Shown piece by piece: positions 60,360-64,000 of a DNA stretch of 64,000 nt. The stretch spans positions 186,001 to 250,000 of the forward strand of contig NZ_PRDM01000001.1 of the NCBI RefSeq assembly GCF_015182285.1. The letters are read 5' to 3'. A program made the position numbers and the translations under genes. Numbering within the stretch: position 1 is the stretch's first letter; each line of letters opens with the position of its first letter. The notes below the pieces were generated by a model. It saw only the letters and a list, made by a program, of their open reading frames with translations, was not told the DNA's origin and made no database searches. The stretch comes from Flavobacterium hungaricum (GTDB taxonomy: Bacteria; Bacteroidota; Bacteroidia; Flavobacteriales; Flavobacteriaceae).

Positions 60360-63300
60360 TTAAAGTCCGATTTTCAATCCTAAATTCAAACCTCTTGGAG
60401 TAGACAAAGTACCAAAGTCAAAGCCAGTTCCGCCGGCGCCGCCTACAGATGCGTTAGTTCCGTTTACAGCAGGATCAGCACCTGTATAGTTAGTGATGAT
60501 AAAAACATCAGTCATGGTTAAGTACAGCGAAAGATTGTTGATAAAAGTCTTTTTCAAAATTTCAGAAGGCATTTGATAGCTCAATGTAATGTCTCTCATT
60601 CTTAACCAATTGATGTCTTTTTCGATAAAATCCGCATCAATTGCACCTGTTCTATAATATTCGTTTTGAACACTTGGACGAACCGGAATATTATTTTGTG
60701 TTGGTGTTGCAGAATTTTCTAAACCATCTCTTAGAACACCTTTTACAATTCTGGTTTGGCCGCGGTCTAACGTTTTGGTAGACAAACCATTTTGGTACAA
60801 ATAGAACTCAGTTGCGTTGTAAATGTCACCTCCTTTTCGAATGTCTAATAAAAATGATAAACTCATATTTTTATAGACAAAAGTGTTTTGAAGTCCCAGC
60901 ATAAAATCTGGATTTCTATCGCCGACAATTTTAAAGTTAGGGTCTTTTAAAGCATATCCTGTATTGGGGTCAATAAGAGGATCTCCGTTATTATTTCTTA
61001 AATAATCATTTCCTGTTAAAGTAGTCAGCGGATTTCCAACCGTTACACCGCCGCGTACATTTCCGTAAAGCCAAGTGTCTGAAACATAATATTCTGAGAT
61101 AACTGACGGAAGATTTAATAATTTTGATTGTGTTTTACTAAAGTTTGCGCTTACATCCCAAGAAAAATTTTCTTTTTTAACTGCTGTTGCATTTAAAGTA
61201 ATTTCCAAACCTTGATTTTGTAAATCGCCAAAATTAGCAGAAGTCACCACAAATCCTGTCCCATAGCTCAAGCGCATGTTTTTCAGGATCGGATCAATTG
61301 TTTTGGTACTGTAAACCGCAACATCTAATCCGATACGGTTGTTAAAGAATTTTAATTCTGTACCTAATTCAAAAGATTTACGAAATTCTGGTTTTAAATT
61401 CGGATTTGCTCCAGTAACCCCATAAGCATAACCTCCATCTGTAGTTAACTGAGGTGTAAAAACAGGTTCTGCAGAATAAGGAGAAGGAATGTTTGCTGCT
61501 TCTGCGTATGATGCTCTAATTTTTCCGTACGAGAAAGTTTCTTTATCCTTTAATCCGTTTAGGTTTGAGAATACAAAACTCGTTGAAACAGAAGGATAGA
61601 AAAATGGATCTGGCAAAACAGAGGTCCAATCTTCACGACCTGTTAAAGTCAAATAAGCAATTTTGTTGTAATCTAGACTCACCTCAGAAAAGAAACCAAT
61701 AATTTTGCTTTCAATTATTCTTTCCTGCGATCTTTGAGTAGTTGCATCGGTATTGTTGATAGAGTAGAAGTTCGGATCAAAGAATTTACTTCCTGTTGTA
61801 GATAAAATTCTATAACTGTTATCATTAACCGAATTTCCGACCATTATTTTAGTATTAAACTTTCCGAATGATTTTTTACCTGTAACCAATAAAGTCGTGT
61901 TTAAATTACTGGTATTAGAATAATAAGATTCCAAGTAACCTCCAGAGGCAATTCCAGCGTAAGATTCTGGATGAATAGCTCGATAACCCTGAGCAGAATT
62001 TACGTCCCAGCCCACGCGACCCGTAATGTTAAGCCAAGAATACGGATCGTAAACTAAACCAACGTTGGTAATAAAACGGTTATTAAAATCTTCGGATAAA
62101 TTTTTGTTTACATCCCAAAACGGGTTATCATTTTCAGCATCCAATGCACCGCTGGTAATTTTTCTTCTAGTTCCGTCAGCATTTAAGTAATCGCTGGCAT
62201 CATCATTTGCAGGCCACGCTAAAAGAGAAAGCAAATATCCAGCACTGGTTACACCTGGAATTTGCACCGCAGCCCCAGCACCTTTTGCGGCTTTCTGATT
62301 GTCAGATTTTGTGAAGTTAAAAGACGCTTCAGATCTTAGTTTAGGAGATAATTTTGCAGTAGCATTCAAATTAGCAGTCAATCGGCTGTATCCTGTATTG
62401 GGCACAACGCCTTCCTGCTCTAAATTGGCAAGAGATAATCGATAAGAAGTGGTTTCTGTTCCGGCTTCAAACGATAGGTTATGGGTGGTAGAAACTCCAG
62501 TTTTAAAGAAATTTTCCAGGTTATTGTATAATTTAGTTCCTTCTGGATAAGCTGTTCCAAATTGTCTTCTGTAATCGGGATTGTTTACACCGTCAGACCC
62601 TCTTTGATAAACTTTTTGAGTTTCAGGAAAACGGTAGATATTATCAAACCTGGTGTTAGTAGAATAAGTAAGTCTTCCAACCCCTTTTTTACCTTTTTTA
62701 GTAGTAATTACGATAGCACCATTTCCAGCCTGCATTCCGTAAAGCGCTGCAGCCTCAGGTCCTTTTAAGATCACTACCGATTCAATATCATCGGGGTTAA
62801 TATCGGCCCCTCTGTTGGTGTAATCCTGCGTTCTGTTTGGAGCATTTGAAATCGTTAATTCCTGATTCATTGTCTCGTTACTTACCGGTAATCCGTCAAT
62901 TACGTACAACGGAGAATTACTGCCGCTAAGCGAATTTACACCTCTTAACTGAATCGCTGCAGATGCTCCCGGCGCGCCAGAAGTACTTGTAACGGTAAGA
63001 CCCGCGACACGACCTTGCAATGCAGTAGCAAAATTAGGACGTTGTGTTTCAGCAATTTCTTTACCTTTTACTTCTTGTACCGAATAACCTAAAGATGATT
63101 TGTTTCGCACAATACCCATAGCTCCCACAACAGTAACATTGTTTAGCGTTTGAGCACTTTCAGAAATTACAATTGTTAGATTGGTGCCATTTACAATAAC
63201 TTCTTTGGTGTTAAAGCCAATGTAGGTAACAAGAAGAACTTGTCCTGGATTTGCTTTAATAGAAAACGTTCCGTCTGCTCCTGTAGAGGTCTGGTCGTTA

Positions 63301-63440
63301 GTTTCCTGCACTGCAATATTTGCGCCTGGCAAAGTGTTTCCTGTGCCGTCTGTAACTTTACCTTTTACGATATTATTTTGTGAATAACTGGTTAGTATTC
63401 CAAAAATAAAAAGTAAAAGAATTAAAAACTTTTTTTTCAT
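60360..63440 (-). CDS. SusC/RagA TonB-dependent transporter of the muropeptide locus
   Basis: 1026 aa. Signal peptide (to about residue 20), CarboxypepD_reg-like domain (residues 22-100, VKGKVTDGTGNTLPGANIAVQETND), plug (SSLGYSVQEVKGKEIAETQRPNFATALQGRVAGL… YVIDGLPVSNE… GMQAGNGAIVITTKKGKKG) and a complete barrel ending FGTLSTPRGLNLGLKIGL. It is the first gene of the leftward locus. The divergent DeoR-type gene starts 240 bp upstream, with repeated ATGCAAA sites between them. It imports the ligand delivered by SusD. Confidence 0.95.
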   Translation of the reverse strand: MKKKFLILLLFIFGILTSYSQNNIVKGKVTDGTGNTLPGANIAVQETNDQTSTGADGTFSIKANPGQVLLVTYIGFNTKEVIVNGTNLTIVISESAQTLNNVTVVGAMGIVRNKSSLGYSVQEVKGKEIAETQRPNFATALQGRVAGLTVTSTSGAPGASAAIQLRGVNSLSGSNSPLYVIDGLPVSNETMNQELTISNAPNRTQDYTNRGADINPDDIESVVILKGPEAAALYGMQAGNGAIVITTKKGKKGVGRLTYSTNTRFDNIYRFPETQKVYQRGSDGVNNPDYRRQFGTAYPEGTKLYNNLENFFKTGVSTTHNLSFEAGTETTSYRLSLANLEQEGVVPNTGYSRLTANLNATAKLSPKLRSEASFNFTKSDNQKAAKGAGAAVQIPGVTSAGYLLSLLAWPANDDASDYLNADGTRRKITSGALDAENDNPFWDVNKNLSEDFNNRFITNVGLVYDPYSWLNITGRVGWDVNSAQGYRAIHPESYAGIASGGYLESYYSNTSNLNTTLLVTGKKSFGKFNTKIMVGNSVNDNSYRILSTTGSKFFDPNFYSINNTDATTQRSQERIIESKIIGFFSEVSLDYNKIAYLTLTGREDWTSVLPDPFFYPSVSTSFVFSNLNGLKDKETFSYGKIRASYAEAANIPSPYSAEPVFTPQLTTDGGYAYGVTGANPNLKPEFRKSFELGTELKFFNNRIGLDVAVYSTKTIDPILKNMRLSYGTGFVVTSANFGDLQNQGLEITLNATAVKKENFSWDVSANFSKTQSKLLNLPSVISEYYVSDTWLYGNVRGGVTVGNPLTTLTGNDYLRNNNGDPLIDPNTGYALKDPNFKIVGDRNPDFMLGLQNTFVYKNMSLSFLLDIRKGGDIYNATEFYLYQNGLSTKTLDRGQTRIVKGVLRDGLENSATPTQNNIPVRPSVQNEYYRTGAIDADFIEKDINWLRMRDITLSYQMPSEILKKTFINNLSLYLTMTDVFIITNYTGADPAVNGTNASVGGAGGTGFDFGTLSTPRGLNLGLKIGL

Positions 63441-63463
63441 AGCGGTTAATTTTGGTTATCAAG

Positions 63464-63555
63464 CAAATATATCTAATTATTGCATACAAATGCGATATTT
63501 TTCTGTTTTGTGAAAAAATAATCTTAAAAAATGCAAAATAATGCAAACAATAAAT
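63464..63555. promoter_or_regulatory. Divergent control region of susC and the DeoR-type gene
   Basis: On the minus strand TATATTTG (63471-63464) fits the -7 consensus for susC, and TTTG at 63490-63487 lies 15 bases upstream (slightly short). ATGCAAA occurs at 63531-63537 and 63541-63547 (10-bp period). The related TTGCATACAAATGC lies at 63480-63493. These are candidate DeoR operators. The rest of the spacer 63441-63680 shows no gene. Confidence 0.4.
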
Positions 63556-63680
63556 CTTGTTTCTTCTTTATTGCTATCTGGTTAGTTTATTGATGCGTTA
63601 TGTTGCCGAAGTTGCTCAAAAACACACTATTTAATTTTTTAATTTGATATATTTGTCTTGAATTTTTAAATCGAAAAATA

Positions 63681-64000
63681 ATGCTGAAAGCTGAAAGACA
63701 TAAATTTATAATGACTAAACTACTTGAAGAGCATAAAGTTGTTACTACAGATTTAGCTTTGGCGCTCGATTTATCAGAAGACACTATTAGACGGGATTTA
63801 AACGAATTAGACAGTAAAAAGCTTCTAGAAAAAGTATATGGCGGTGCCATTAAATTTGTAGAAAAATCGTCAGATGTGTTTCAAATTGCGATTAATGCAG
63901 AAGACGAAAAGAAAAAAATTGTTACAAAAGCACTTTCTTTACTGCATGACGGACAAGTGATTATTATGAGTGGCGGCAGCACTAATTTGGTATTTGCAAA
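63681..64000 (+). CDS. DeoR-family transcriptional regulator, N-terminal part
   Basis: Starts at the ATG at 63681 and runs off the window (106 codons seen). The N-terminal HTH is typical of DeoR: MLKAERHKFIMTKLLEEHKVVTTDLALALDLSEDTIRRDLNEL (SEDTIRRDL is the signature), followed by LLEKVYGGAI and the start of the sugar-phosphate sensing domain (QVIIMSGGSTNL). DeoR regulators usually respond to a phosphorylated sugar. Divergent to susC, it likely controls the salvage locus, with MurNAc-6-P or GlcNAc-6-P as possible effector; this is inference. Confidence 0.88.
   Translation, partial: MLKAERHKFIMTKLLEEHKVVTTDLALALDLSEDTIRRDLNELDSKKLLEKVYGGAIKFVEKSSDVFQIAINAEDEKKKIVTKALSLLHDGQVIIMSGGSTNLVFA

Overview
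The window looks like a Flavobacterium chromosome (Bacteroidota). The DNA is AT-rich. It has two SusC/SusD pairs, promoters of the TAnnTTTG type, a flavobacterial gene order thioesterase-ribBA-lptF-lolA-ftsK, and a Bacteroidetes-type conjugation module. This assignment comes from gene content, not from a database search.

Positions 1 to about 32,280 are one end of an integrative and conjugative element (ICE) joined to tRNA-Ser(UGA) at 32283-32367. Its left end lies outside the window. From left to right it holds: the start of a coupling ATPase, a relaxase and a ribbon-helix-helix relaxosome protein, all leftward, with an oriT-like nested palindrome upstream (2178-2236); a cargo region (2.5-18.3 kb); a rightward transfer operon (traE, F, G, I, two TraI-like relatives, J, K, L, M, N; 18.5-28.5 kb); an unnamed ICE protein and three small DNA-binding-type proteins (28.5-30.6 kb); and a tyrosine integrase (30.7-32.0 kb).

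The cargo is the least ordinary part. A MauE/DoxX-type membrane protein fused to a propeller-like domain is followed by a small exported four-cysteine DUF6520-type protein. Convergent to them is a SusC-SusD-S9 peptidase operon; the two sides share one perfect terminator hairpin. Next come a strongly folded non-coding segment (12306-12440), a small HTH protein, a histone H1-like protein, a TPR/AraC sensor-regulator interrupted by a single in-frame stop codon, a lipoprotein, a small membrane protein, an AraC regulator and an RteC-like protein. I read the first group as a candidate system for making, exporting and recovering or degrading a cysteine-containing peptide; that role is inference.

Positions 32.5-41.9 kb are core chromosome: thioesterase, RibBA with a decayed GTP cyclohydrolase II half, LptF/G permease, LolA, FtsK, DgkA-type kinase, Tpx, and a peroxiredoxin/thioredoxin/DUF6952 group. 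The spacers here are full of palindromic and simple repeats.

Positions 42.0-64.0 kb form a leftward peptidoglycan (muropeptide) salvage locus: SusC, SusD, a DUF4397-type lipoprotein, NamZ (DUF1343), MurQ, a sodium:solute symporter, a NagZ/beta-lactamase-fold fusion, AnmK, a NagX-like acyltransferase, a family-10 glycoside hydrolase, an AmpG-like MFS permease and a second NagZ-type GH3 enzyme. A divergent DeoR-type regulator begins at 63681 and runs off the window. Together these would release, import and convert MurNAc and anhydroMurNAc to GlcNAc-6-phosphate. A MurNAc kinase and NagA/NagB are not in the window.
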